A stretch of DNA of 64,000 nucleotides from NCBI GenBank assembly GCA_036785705.1, contig JAWUZG010000071.1, positions 1,244,501-1,308,500 on the forward strand, read 5' to 3'. A program made the position numbers and the translations under genes. This stretch comes from Acanthornis magna (taxonomy: Eukaryota; Chordata; Aves; Passeriformes; Acanthizidae). Of this stretch, positions 38,891 to 52,500 are shown piece after piece (positions within the stretch are counted from its first letter, which is position 1; every line of letters begins with the position of its first letter). Below the pieces are notes generated by a model, which worked only from the letters and a program-made list of their open reading frames with translations, searched no databases and was not told the DNA's origin.

Positions 38891-41800
38891 ATCAGGATGA
38901 AAACACTATGACTCCTTTTTAGCCAAGGCATCTGTGTTACTACAGTGCTTAATTCGTAAGCTAAACAACTAAAATAAAATACACTTACTTTAATACCTCA
39001 TTGCTCAGCTGAATCCTGGCTAAACTGAACAACTGAAGTGTGTCTACACTGCACCCAGTGATGTGATTTCACCTGACATATGGTCAAACCCATTCTCTAC
39101 ATCCAAGTAGCCGGATCACCATATGTGCCATAAAACTTTTTTGAGAAAAAGTTTCATTACTGGTTATTTAGTTTACACCAGGCTCCAGCTATGACCACGA
39201 TGCTGACTGGTTGATGTGACCTAGAGTATGGGGACATAAACAGCTTCAGATTTACAACTGAAATGCAGAACTAACTTCAGAGATGCAAAGGTGAACTATG
39301 TCTTGCAGCACAAGCATAATTTTCAGAGACCATAGTTTCAAAAGTGACTGACACTTAAAATTCAAAAATTCTCTATTTGTAGACGTATTTGAGATTTGTA
39401 ATGCTCTATTTGGATTCAGTTACTCATATAAAATTAACACAAAAAAGTTACCTTCTTATAGTATCTCACACTCCTGTAATCTACAGAATTCAGTAGGAAC
39501 ATAGGATCACATCCCAGATTGGAAAAGCATACACCTATGGTGGTGAACACAGTCTGTACCAATGACAATGCAACTTCTCCATTTGGGGGGAACTGGAAGC
39601 AAGGGCAATTAATTTAATAAATGTTAATAGCACATAACTTGAGTAGCTACTAAAGAAATGGAAATGGCAAACTAATAATCTTTCATCACGTATGCCATCA
39701 AAGTAATTTTTAAGGCTGAAGATGAACTATTACAAAAAGTACTGGCTTTTTTCCCTGTAAGCCAGAAAGGAAGGATTACCTAATGAACATGGCTGCTAGA
39801 ATTTGATTAGCTTTTTAGATTTTTACACAGCTCTATAGACTTTTCCCTTATTTGGACTGCTTCATCGAACTTACGAAAAGGTGCTCAAAGGAGAAAAAAA
39901 AAGAGGGAAACAGAAGTAGAAAGAAAAAGATATTTACTCAAGATACGCTAACAATGCCAAAGGTTTGTACACTTGCTTCAGAGTCAAGTTCCACATAATA
40001 TGAAAAATACTGTGTTTATATCAGCATCTAGTCTACAGACACAGGTAAAATAAACCCAGCCATCATGGCAAAATCCTGATATGGCAATGAAGTAGGAAGA
40101 AATGTTCTTTAGTTTTCAAGTCTACTAACTAAAAGGACAATTTAGCCCTCTGTTTTCTAACTCCACATCTCAAACAAAAGAAAAGAAAAATCTTTTTGAT
40201 TTTCTCAATAATTTTCCATCTTCGAGTAGTTCAAGAGGTTTGTTACTCCCTGTATATGTCGAGGTAAATCTAGAGTAGAAGTACTTGCAAAACTACAGGA
40301 AAAAAATCCTCTAAGGCAACCAGTGTAGCTAAAGAGCCCTCCCTGCAGCTCTCTATGAGAGAAATACTGTAAACTACGTTCTCACATGGACAGTCCGTAC
40401 TGGCAAACATGATTCCCAATTATATTATAACACTGCACAGACCCAGCAGGCTGAGCAAGTTCTTCAACCCAGCTACTTGTAGCTTGCACAGCTTTGCTCC
40501 CTTTCTCTCCATCACAAATACACGGGATACTGAAATGCCAGACTTGGCAAGAGCAGGCTGACGATATTACTGAAGAAGGTTTGTCTTGATAAGATCATCA
40601 TCTGTTTCTGGATACTCCTGGGATGCTCCCTTCCTCAGCAGAGGAACAGTAGCCCCCGATAAATGTCCCTTTGTGTGCAGATTCTCCCTGATATATGCAG
40701 AAACATTTCAGTCCTCAGTCTGTCTGCTTTTTCTTTGCTTCATATAGCTGAAATACAGTTAGAGGTTTATGGAGAACTGTAAAACAATAGAAAGTGGGCA
40801 CAACTGAAATTACAGCTTATGTAACTCAGACTGAAGTCTTTTCCGACACAGATGCTATTCTGCAGGGGAGAAAATGAAACATTTCACCATCACCTACACC
40901 AATCCTTCCCTACGATTTTTTGGAATCCCTTTATCTGGAAGATGCTCACCTTTTTTAACAGTATTATTTACGCAAGTATATATGGTATTTATATAAAATA
41001 ATTCATAGACATTTGCATGCTTACCCAATATTACTGGATTTCTTTTTTACTTGGAAAAAAATGAAAAATATCAATGCAGCCTGTGTTGCCAGTGAATGTA
41101 AAAACCTACTGAAGTTAACTTAGTCTGAAGACTGCTGTACTAATATTGATGTAATAAAATACATTACATGAGCAAAAATGTTTTGAAAAGTATTCTTTTT
41201 AACTCTGAAAGCAAAAGTAATGAGATCATCTGTGACTGTATCTGTGGTGTCTTCTCAGTTTACAGTACTTATGCTTACAGATAGAAGGATCTATTTTCAT
41301 CTCTCATTTGTGTAACAGCAGGTAAGTTATTTGCTTTCTATCAGATATGCATACTCAGAGCTATGAAGCCACTGCTTAGATGCCGATATCTAGCTAAAAT
41401 TACGTAAGCCAAACTGTCTAAATGCCTTGCAAAAGAAGCAGAGGCTTTAATACGATTTTCCTATTTCCTTTCTATGTTTCCAACAAAATTCTGAGAGTAC
41501 CAAGAAAAAGACAAAAATCTCAATAAAGACTCAAATTTATCAGTATTTAGTGTAACCATCCAAAAGATCTAGTTATTGTTGAGATCAGGAAAGTGAGAGG
41601 GAGACAGGGACAAAGGGAGATTGAATGCTATGCTCCACTGCATGCATGCAATATACAGTCACATCCATTATAAATACAATTTATGTGAAAAGCAACATTA
41701 TTATAAATAGAGATAAATGTAGTATAACTATAATATACAATATCGAGATTCAAATTAATAATTCCTTTGCACTTGCTGAGGATGGCCATGCATAACAGAC

Positions 41801-44518
41801 ACACGGCTCTGCACTGCTCCGGCGCTCATGAGTTATGTGCTTATCTACATCTCCTGTGATCAAGTACCAGCAGTGACCAACACAGCTTCTGAACACTGTG
41901 CTGGACAGGAACTGACTGCTGGGTTTGGATGCAGACCAGAGTCCCCTTCAGTGCCTCAGCCTGGACTATCACACTGCTTCCACGTGCAGCTACATCTTAG
42001 CATAGCCGAGACTTTGAAGCCGATATAAAGACTGATGCTCACTTATACAGCAGACTTGTAACTTTGAGTGAAATAAACCCTTGAACAGAGATTGAGCACA
42101 AGTCCTGTGCACTGCCTAAATCCTACTCTGAGGCTTACATAAGACTTAAGTAGAGTACTGGCCTTGTGGCAGCCTTCTGTACAGAAATGATCTTGACCTT
42201 CATACAAATAAGCCCCAGGGGCATCATTTGTGTAAAGCATATCCCAAATTGCTTTGCTGTACCACCTTCTCTTTTACAAATGCAGGCTTTGAACACCCCA
42301 TTGCTGCTTGGACAGGTGCAGGGACTCAGGAGCCTGAGGAAGAGCCACAAAGCCACAACTGGCACATGTTCTGGGGCAGTAGGATGTAGATAGACTTCCT
42401 TCTCAGGGAGAATGACCTCATGAGACTGATTCTTCACAGCTTAAACTTTACCTCTGTAAACAATGACTGAGAACAAGCCCACATACTCTATGGCCTTACT
42501 GGGAATTTCAGCTTAAATAAGAAACTCAGGGTCTCAGAGGGAGTCAGGGTTAGTGACAGGAGCCCTAACTTTCCCTGACAGTTGCAATCGCTGCTTCTGA
42601 AAACACAACACTTAAAATAAACATTATTTTGAAGGAGTAGGAAAGTATTTCTGGCAAAACATAGTCATGAAACAGGCAGTGTCAACAATGATCAAAAGAA
42701 TTATAATTCAAAATATATCTGGTCTACGGAATTATTTTGTCATTGAAGCATTAAAACTGCCCCTATACAATGATGTCTTAAAAATACTAATGTCAATTTA
42801 TAACAGCTTCTTATTATCCTGCAATGGTGACTTACTGTAAGAATATACAAAGCATAGTCTATTATTAAATATATAGAGTTAAAATGGCTACATATTTATG
42901 AAATTATCATATTGAAAAAGATGCAGTTCGAAATCTTTATTCCCGTTAATAAAATCAGCACTTTACAAAATCATATGTAATAGCATAAAAATTCCCCTAA
43001 AAATATCAGCTCCTCTCTACCTTCCCATTAAAAAAAAAACACATGCATCAATGCTAAGAGAAAATTTCTATTTTAACCACGGCTATTACTCTGATGTGCA
43101 TAGATACTTTTCAACTTAACAATTCCTTTTTGATAGGCACAATTTTCTGTAAAAGGAGTCCTGGAGAAAGACAGTTTGATTTACCAGGTTTTTTTTCCCC
43201 ATACGTTTTCATCTCAGTTAACAAAGTATGTTAACAGGATACATAATGCATTAGCTTAAAAGGAATATAATATCTAGACAAACAAATCCTACTTTTACAT
43301 AAATAATGTTGTAGTTAGTGGTTTAAAAAATCAAGCCTTTCAGCATCAGAAAAAGGTTGAACTTTCATGCAGGAGCTGGGACCACTCTTTAGCATATTCC
43401 AGTACCTGTCCATAAAAGCCAGATTTCTACCCATCTCCTGTCCCCTGGACACTTCCTTGGGCACTTCGACTGCCACTTGCCCTCCCCTATTGCCCTCGGT
43501 GGCCTCAGTGCTCCTCCTCAGAACTGTGCCATCCCCAAGCTCTCAGGGACTGCCTCCAATAATGTCCAGAAGCAAATGTCAGAAAAGACATGAACAGTAA
43601 GGCACATATGCTCTCCTTCACACAGCTGGCTTCTGTCTTCCCCCCACTGATCACAGATCATCTGCCAGTCAAGAAACCAGAAACTTTCAAGTTACAGCAG
43701 AAGCATTAAGGTCATAACGAAATAAAAGAAAACTCCATGTTCATAAACTTCATACTGACTTGAAGTGAATAAACATGAAAGTATTGGAGAAAATAATATT
43801 GTACTTTGAGGAAAAATTCATACTATACTCCATACAAGTTTTACATTTTTTCACATTTTTCTGTAAGCATTTATAAGAATGTTAGAATTCTAAATCAATA
43901 AGATAATTTCATACAAAAAACCCCCAAAACACACTTATGGCTGCGTTGTAACATGAGCACCTCAACTTTCCCATATGTGAGAATATACGTATAAATAAAC
44001 CCACACAGCTTACAAAGTCTTCCACTGTACCAAATATAGCCATGATATGTTTAGGTACTTTCTATATGCTTATGCTATCTTCTCCTCTTGGCAACCAATA
44101 AAAAATACTGAAAATTACTTTCTTAAATGACAGATATTCAAAAGCCAGTACCAAAGAAATTCCTATAAACAGGTAGCTCAAGCCTTTGCAAGTACTTTCT
44201 CATGCATATCATAATAACAGTTGCAAAAACTATCAAATAAAGAAGACACACAGACTTTGAAAGAAGGCCAGTCTTGCAGCAAAAATTTTAGTTACAATCT
44301 TTGAAAGATCTGGTCTTGGTAAATTGGATCTAAGCCTAACTCCTATGGGACATCCAATATCACTCATAATCTCTCTGTAACTGTGGAAGTAATAATAATT
44401 CCTTTCTGTCACCTTTTATTGACCTTTTTAAATAGCATGCAATCCAAAGCGGGGACTGTAACTGTGTTTGCATGTATAGACATACATATAAAAAATGTGA
44501 AACAGATACATAAATACA
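38891..44518. other. AT-rich intron, mostly featureless
   Basis: One GATAAGATCA motif lies at 40588-40597. Apart from the GC-richer patch at 43367-43600, I see no gene, RNA or known repeat. Confidence 0.55.
43367..43600. other. GC-richer intronic patch, unidentified
   Basis: About 200 bp of C-rich plus-strand sequence (for example ACTTGCCCTCCCCTATTGCC) stands out from the AT-rich flanks. A 77-codon plus frame is low complexity in Pro/Ser/Leu. I recognise no repeat family or exon. Confidence 0.4.
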
Positions 44519-44587
44519 GATAGATAGATAGACAATAGATAGATAATAGATAGATAATAGATAGATAGATAGATAGATTAGATAGAT
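44519..44587. repeat. (GATA)n interrupted microsatellite
   Basis: GATA/TAGA tetramers run for about 69 bp with interruptions (ACA, TAA, TTA). The LSIYLLSIY-type minus-strand open frame is an artefact. Confidence 0.97.
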
Positions 44588-47500
44588 GTGTACATACACA
44601 CTTTTATTTACCTATAAAGTATAGCATCTTGGACAAAAGGATCTGTGTCAGTAGAAACCAACAGCTTCTAAGTGATACTGTAATACACACAGTAAGAAAA
44701 TAATGTATCTTGGCATGCTGAAAGGAATGCCCTTTTCAAATATTCTGCATCTTTTTTGTCTCTGGCAAGTACGCTTGCAGTGGGGCTTTGATTATGTTTC
44801 TGATATGTACTCCATATCACCTTTTAGAATAGTTAAACAAAGCTCAGACCCTGTACTCTCTGAATAACATGAAAAGACAACGAGAGAGAAAGACACAGAG
44901 GACTGGTTTCAAATATTGTACTTGATGATCGGGGTCTTTGCTTTAATTTGATTATGGACTTTATCTAAATTCAAACATTGCATGGTTTTACTCTTGGAAT
45001 TATTATAATCAACAAACTTAGGGAGGAGAGAAATTATTTATATATTGTTTTTTGTCCTCAGAAACACTCAAAAAATAGCAAACTATACCCTTCAAAATGC
45101 TGAGTTCAGTTGTTCCAAAATATTATATGCAATACAAGAAAGCAAACCATTCACTCCCTTCTTACCTCTCACCAAAGAACATAGAGAACACCTTTTCTAA
45201 GCTATTGTCATCTTCCTAGAAATATTTACACCAATTAAAATAATTCCAATTTGAGTGGCAGCTGACTCTTCAGTGACATTCCAGGACAAATGTGGCATCT
45301 GTTTTTACATTTGTGGATACCAAGAGTTTTACAATCATGCATCACTCTTGGACTTTTTTCACAATCACCCATTTAAACAACTCTTGACAACTAAACACTG
45401 GCACTGTATGCAATAAAATTGCCATTCTTCCTTATCATGCACAAATGAAATAAAACCTCCAACAGCAAATCAATGTCTACACTTTTTAACGAGTATAATT
45501 ATGGTATGAAGAAGCAGGCAAATAATATGAAGGCTGCAAGTAGAAGCTTTTGGCTTGTCAGTCCTTTCTGGTGGCTGTTTACATTTTGCACATTCATAGA
45601 GTACTTAGAAGAACAAAATAATTCTGTTCGAAAGCTACAACACAGACTTCACAACTACCCTATCAACAGTACACTTCAGTATCCGTAAAGCTTTAAGTAT
45701 TCTCATGGAGAAACAGAGGCATCACATCTCACCTGTCCTACACCACGAGAGCTTGGTATAAATAGTGTAGAATTTAAAAGCACTACACAATAAAGATACC
45801 AGTGTCTGACAAAACCATTATTTCACTGAGAGGTATGATACTTCCCTCCGAAAGGCAATAAAAAGTAAATTCTACACTGCACTGTACATAAAGAACAGTT
45901 AAAATGAAAAATTTGTTGTATGACAACCCATGTTGTTAACAATATAGGCAGATCAAGATAAGTGGGTGGATTTGGATCATCATCAGAAGACACAAGGCCA
46001 TATTTGCCAGTCTATTATGTCATGTTTCTTGAATTCATGATCCTAGGAGTGCAATAACTTTTTATGACATGATGGAGAAGTTACATTTTATACATGCTCC
46101 AAATACCCAGGCAAGATAAATGAATTAAACTCAGCAACCATACTGTATTTTCAAAATGTTACTGGGCAATATAGGATATGGTTAATTCTGAAGTGTAAAG
46201 CATATAAATCATCAGAAAATAGCAATGAAAAGCAAACTGTGATTGCCAGAAGATTTACATCAAATGAATCCCTTTATAAACCAAAACAGTAGGAAAATAT
46301 GAGAAATATAAGAAAATGATGGTAAAGAGATTCTTTGTTAAGTCAATGGGGAGCACAACACCAAAATCACACACAATATTTCTGGAACTGATGATAGACT
46401 TGAAATCCTACCCTCTGCCAAAAATGGCTTATCCCATTCAGAAGGGCTATATCATTTTAGAAGCAATGATTACTCACATTTCCCTTCAATCATTCCTACT
46501 CAAAACACAGGTAGATTTTAAAAAAAACAAAACCGCAAAGAATAATTTTAAGAGAAAATGATCGTAAAAGTTGTTAGAAGATGCCTCCGTTTAAAAAAAA
46601 AAACAAAAAAAGCCAACTTTTATTATTTGATCAATTATGTTTCTTCGATGCAATTGCATTTATCTTTAGTCACTGAAAATATATACAATATTGCACATCC
46701 AAACCTATGCTTTAACAATATGCTAATTATACAGTTCAGATGATCTGGAAAGAAATCCATTTTACACTGATGATATAAGGGAGTGACAGTACAATTTACA
46801 TTAAGAAATGTTTTCTCATTTTTCTCAAAAATTGGTTTGCACTCAGCCGGAGAAATCTAAATTCGACCAACAGGCATCCCTCCCTGCTTCTCCATGGTTA
46901 CAAAATAACATGACAATCTGAATGACGGAAAAGATGCACATAAGAATGGGTTACAAAAACTCCTCTGGACACAGGTACACAGGCAGTCAATGTTTTCTTT
47001 TGTAATGTGATTAAACAGGCGATTATTGTATAGAACAATATTGCAGTTAGTAGCAGACAATTCTCAGTGTCATTACTTCAAGCATTTTGAATTAGGTCTT
47101 TCAAATTGTCTAAATTAGTCCTCAGGCCAGTTGGCCAGTCCACATCCCTGACTTTATGGCAAGAATTATAACTGGAGAGGCTAATATAAAGGTTCCCCTT
47201 TTGCCCAGAGCTTTGTTCACACACCTCTCTTCACTCCAAGTTTAACAGTACTGTACTATGGTGTACTTTTGGCACACATTTTCCTGCCACTTTAATACCA
47301 ACCTATATAGGCAGAGCTTGAAAGAGAGTGATTGGTTCATTGTGATTTTCCTTTTAGTGTTCAAGGGATATAGACTGCATCGACTGGGAGATGGCACAGT
47401 GAGAATCCTGATTCCTGGCACACTGCTCTTCATCAGCCACAGACATCTAAGCACATGGAATTGGAGGGCTAAAAACAGTCTTGATTTATTCATTTGATTC

Positions 47501-47988
47501 AGAGCTATCTTGCCAGATATATTATGAAAAAATCCATACCCATAATTTATCCTCAGACTGATACATTTCATTACACTGTGGATTCATGGGGAAACGGAAA
47601 AAATGAGTTTCACAAGTTTTTGGGACCATGTAGCTTTACAGATAGAGCTGCACCAATGCTGGAATATAGTCACATTTTATGTAATACTAAAACTATACCA
47701 ATGCATAATAAACTAATGCAGTGTAATGATATGCTGTAGATAAGAATAATTAGTATTTTCTTAGAGGCAGAGCCTAGAAGAGCCTGGCATTCAGAAGCGC
47801 AGATCCAGAATTTTTCAAGATTGTCAGCAGTAGCGGACAGAACAAGAGAAAAAATATCTACAAGCATAGGTAATTCAAGAAAGTTATTACAGACTATCAC
47901 ACCAACCACTTTTTATTTAATAAAGGATGTTTATTTAAATAGTTCAGAATCAAACTATAAAATATTTCCATAAGACAAAACCTGACAT
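44588..47988. other. AT-rich intron, nothing recognised
   Basis: Only short chance-level frames, including overlapping ones on both strands near 47242-47571. Confidence 0.55.
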
Positions 47989-48051
47989 TTTAGAACATTT
48001 CTTCAGGTAACTATTTCTTCTTTAGAACACTATCTTCAGGTAACCATTTCC
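47989..48051. repeat. 32-bp imperfect tandem duplication
   Basis: TTTAGAACATTTCTTCAGGT AACTATTTC and TTTAGAACACTATCTTCAGG TAACCATTTC are adjacent diverged copies with a period of about 32 bp. Confidence 0.9.
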
Positions 48052-48504
48052 TGGCTTTTATTTGTATTATACATGTATTTCTCACAGGGTGGAACAGAAC
48101 TTGAACACCAAGTTAAAACCAGTGTTATTAGAAGATTTAACAATAAGTGTGAAGACAGAAGCATGTAAGCCTGAGGATAAAATAAATCCATCATAATATA
48201 ACGCCACAAAATAAAGATGAGGTTAATCTGAAACCCATGAAAATTAATATCAAGATTTTAATTGACCTCAGCAGGTTTCAGCTAGGCCCTGCATGCTCAA
48301 TATGGTTGTTCAATGTAATTTTGTACTGTTTTTAAAGAATGTTCACCCCCTCACCAGTTCACTCCCCTCTCAGCAGTTTATGCATTTCCACTGAAAACTG
48401 AAGTGTCTGAAATTACTCTCTGCAGTTACTTCCTTCTTTGCACAAACACGTTTTCAAAGGCATTCCAAATATGCAAAGCAAGTTTTTACAGTTACTGTTC
48501 TTCT

Positions 48505-48611
48505 AAAAAAAAAAAAAAAGAAAGCCATGACAAATGTGCAACTCTGCAGTGATTTTCTCCAGAATATGTTAGGGTGATAAATTGTGGACTCTGGAAAAAA
48601 AAAAAAAAATA
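48505..48611. repeat. Two poly-A runs
   Basis: A runs of about 15 and 16 bases lie at 48506-48520 and 48595-48610, separated by unique sequence. No retroposon body was recognised before either. Confidence 0.9.
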
Positions 48612-48869
48612 GAGGAAATGAATGGCAATTTCAAACACACATAAAAATTCACTACATTAGAACATTCCAACCTTACAAAAAATAAGATTTTCAAAACTAT
48701 GTTTTGATTTTCAGATCACTGAAATTACTTCATAACTACAAAATTTTTGTCCAAATTAGGATTCTATTGTAGATTTTTTAATAAAATTTTTTGGAGTAAA
48801 GTGCTTGTGTTTTTTGTGTAGAAAAAGTGGCTGGTTTGTTTTCATTTTCTCTGGGAGTTCAGGATGCCA

Positions 48870-48901
48870 ACAGCTTAACAGCTACTGACAGCTTAACAGC
48901 T
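48870..48901. repeat. 18-bp period short tandem duplication
   Basis: ACAGCTTAACAGCT occurs at 48870-48883 and 48888-48901. Each copy itself contains two ACAGCT hexamers. Confidence 0.95.
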
Positions 48902-49392
48902 CTTTCATTCTTACTCCATTCCACAAAATCTGAAAGCCACCCTCTAGAAAACAGGGAATTCGATCAGTATTTCAAGCTAAACACTTCACTGTTTCAGGCT
49001 TCATAGGCAGAAAAACAGTATGATAAATTAGACTCAGTATATCATGTCCCTGTTCACTTTCCTCGCACTATCTGCTTGAAGCTAAGAGAAGTTGTAATCT
49101 TCCAGCTGCTGTATCATAGTCCTTCTAATGATACAAAAGCGTGTATAAAATGAGGGTAACTCCCCACAGTTGTCCTTGTCACCTTGTTCTAATCTTTAAT
49201 TTTTTTGTTTGTTTTGTTTTTACAGAAGAAAATCGCAAAATGTTTGCAGCAGAAGAGACAATTTTTTAAAAAAATTCCGTTTATAATGGAGTGTAATGTT
49301 AAAGGCAAAGGGAATCCTAGAGACAGCACAAACATTTGAAGTCCCCCTGTCACAGCAATTGCCTTGTGATTCAGGCATTTGACATCACATAC

Positions 49393-49446
49393 CTGAAAGA
49401 CTCCAGCACCTGCTTTTGAAGGCTTGGCTCTTCTTTTGCAGCAGCT
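49393..49446 (-). other. Possible 54-nt cassette exon
   Basis: On the minus strand a pyrimidine-rich acceptor (CCCTTCTTCTGTTTCACAG) precedes 54 nt starting AGCTGCTGCAAAAGAAGAGC and ending GGAGTCTTTCAG, followed by a strong donor (GTATGTGA). The length is a multiple of three and all three frames are open. In phase 1, matching the start of the recognised ZFPM2 exon, it would add 18 residues without shifting the frame (including LLQKKSQAFKSR). I know of no such exon in mammalian FOG2. It could be a lineage-specific exon or a chance pair of splice signals. Confidence 0.25.
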
Positions 49447-49509
49447 CTGTGAAACAGAAGAAGGGAAAAAGATGAATTCCCATCCATACCAAGGCCACAT
49501 CACCTGCAT

Positions 49510-52500
49510 TCAACCCCACAATGCTGACACAGTGCATAGACATACAGACAAAAGATTACCTGATTCATGCTGTCCAGTTCCAGAAATGTAGGCTGCAGTT
49601 GCTGTGACTTTTCTACCTAATACCTCTCCTTTTGGCATTTCTGCTGCACTACTGGCAGCCCCCAACAGAAGAGTATCTGATGTGCTCCATCAAGTGAAAT
49701 TCCCATTTGGCCTTTTATCTCATGACTGTTGGACTCTGCACAAGTAATAATACAAAATATCTCTCACCTGCAAACGATTTACAATAACATAATCAATAAT
49801 GTATTTCCTGTGATCCACTCTACTGTGCAAGAAAGCAGCATACAATGTGTGGAAATATTTTAAAAGAAGAAATGACAACAAATTCCAGTCATCATGGGTT
49901 TTATATGATTGCTTTCTCCTCTTTCACATATGTTTACACTAACAGCAGTTACACCAAGACCATTCACGAGTTCATTTATTCACCCACCAAAAGGTATTGC
50001 TAATAACAGAACATTTTCTAGGGTTCTGCCCAAGGGCTCTGGGGTTTAAACTGCTGTGTTGGCCTTTGCTTACCAATGGAGAAATGTTGCTACCAATTAT
50101 TTTATCTCACCCACCCTGCATGCCTCTTGTACATAATGATATTTTTGAGGCTTTAAATCTCTTTGCTAAAGGCACTAAATGCAGATGTGTGCTGGGCTTG
50201 AGGCTTATAACTTGTAGAAGGGAATACAGGGACTGACTAAATGAATGCTGGTCAAAGGATTGAGTCAAATCCCTCTGAATTCACAATCTAAAGCACACTA
50301 ATGGACAGAAGTTAAATGTATGGAACTTGCTAACCCACAATAGCATGTTCACATATCCAAACCCTAAACCATAATTTTTCCATACTAAGTGATTTTCGTT
50401 CTCCTGTGCTGCACATACTAATTAGAGAAAATAATTATGTTGTAAATTAGCTTATCTACTTGAAAGACAACTGGGAGAAGATGGGCCAGAAGTAGGGAGA
50501 GGAGAATGGTTATATGGGCTATTTACCCCTGCCCCCGCTTCATATTTTGTATTTCACATGAATAAAAGTGTAGGGAAAAAAAAAAAGGGAGCAGCTTATT
50601 GCAGGTCCCAGTACCTTTTTCCCTCCTGTTCCCTGGGAGCATGTGGGAGGACAAGAATGTGTGCACACAGGCAATGTAGGAGTAAAAGCTGTGTGGGTCT
50701 CCATTTACTTCAGTGATTCCTTATCTTTTTACCTTGTCTGATGTTTTGTGTTCTATCAACCTAACACACCTCTTGTTATCAAACCTCCTCCAGTTACAAG
50801 GACAAAACTTTCCTTTACACAATAAACCAAAAGTTCATTCCCACAACACACAGCATCAATCCTTTTTCAAAAGGGCCCTTTGGTTTTCCTCTTCCTTCTC
50901 ATTCATCTTTAGTCTCACCTCCTCAGACCTTTCTCTTGGTTTCCGAAATAACAGAGAACCCTAAAATTAAGCGTTATTGTAATTACCACAGCAGTACAAT
51001 GGACCCTGCATTCAGTACATCAACATACTGTATACTGCATGGAAATCCATTAGAAATTCTTTTTTTGATCTTATTTTTGTTCCTTTCATCCAATGTACTA
51101 TAATTTCATGCTGTAATATATAGGTAAAATAGAATTCAGTGATCATGACCACTTGACAGCAAATAGATCAAAAAATTCTAATAAAATGTATCCAGCTCAA
51201 GTAGCATCAAACATCATGACTTGTTCATCTCATAATCAAATAACGAATGCATGTTTAACTACTTCTTCTCAACATATGTTTTCAAAGTCCTCTAGGTGGA
51301 TTATTTTATGTTTTCCCTAAGTTCATTCTCCCTTTTACAGTTATTCTTTCTATGTATGTTTGCACAACTTCTGTCCCAATGATGTTTGCACTTCCTTCCA
51401 ACTTTTTAATTCATATCCACTTTATCCCAGTCTTCCAGATGTCATCGATTCTGGCAACACCCAACTGGCTAGTCAGTAACCCTTTTAATAAACTGCAATT
51501 TAGAGAATGTTATGCATATATAACACCAGACCACATTTTCACTGTCTGACGTAATTCATGTCCAAGCATTTAAACTGGATGCATCTGGAGAACAAAACTT
51601 TGTGTACCAGTTTATCAGTATTTGACTAAAATCTAAAGATTCTAGATAACATTCTAAATAATATATATTTCTTGGTTTTCCATATTTGTTACTATTCACT
51701 CATTAATTTTATAGTGCTCTCAGAATTTTTTTTTTCCCTGCAAGATTTGTCATCTTACTTCCATCTCTTCATCGTAAAAGTGTCCTTTTATAGTCTGCAG
51801 CCATTGTACAGTTCTTATAGACTACTGGAAACAAATACTTCAAGCATTAAACCAAATAATTGTTGTAAAATGCACCAAAGAAGCTACTCAAAACCTTTGT
51901 ATGAGAAGTGAGAGATGTTTTTTTTATAGATAACTCATATTTCTCATATTCTTCAGAAAAATAGTAAGTTCTACTTTTAAGTTGCTATTTTGTGTTGGAC
52001 CTCTAAATAAAGGAGGAGTCTTTACAGTTTTCAAAAGATTAGCACAATGATTCCTACAGCTCACATTTCCAAATGAATATTGTTCTCAGGTATCCTGGTA
52101 GGAATACGTGGTAGACTGACCAGATCCAGGTCAGACTGTCCCCCAGATTACTCTTTTTTTGTATCTCAATCACATGAATTAAATAATATCACCAAATGCA
52201 ATAAGGCAAAATACTGACCAACTACATCCACTCAGTGTAGGCTTATCTGTTTATGCAAAGGTGTGAAAGTACCTCTCACCTCTTGGTGACATCTGCTTTT
52301 CTCATTTAGCTATGCCCCAGTATGCTAAGCCAACATTATTTGGACATTCTGTCTATTGTATCACAAATTTTGGGTTGCCTGCCAAAGCCTCAAACCATGT
52401 TTAAAGTCACTGAGTTGTCACAAGTGTGACAGTTACTTAGATTTAGTCCCTGTTTCAATTCTGGAACCAGGAACCAAAGAGCCTCAAGAAACCGCTTTTT

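Noticed and set aside
44519..44587. (GATA)n array as functional GATA-factor sites
   Set aside because: It is an ordinary tetranucleotide microsatellite; the coincidence with a Friend-of-GATA gene is not evidence of function.
44360..44599. Tyr/Ile/Leu/Ser-rich 79-codon frame
   Set aside because: It is translation of the (GATA)n microsatellite.
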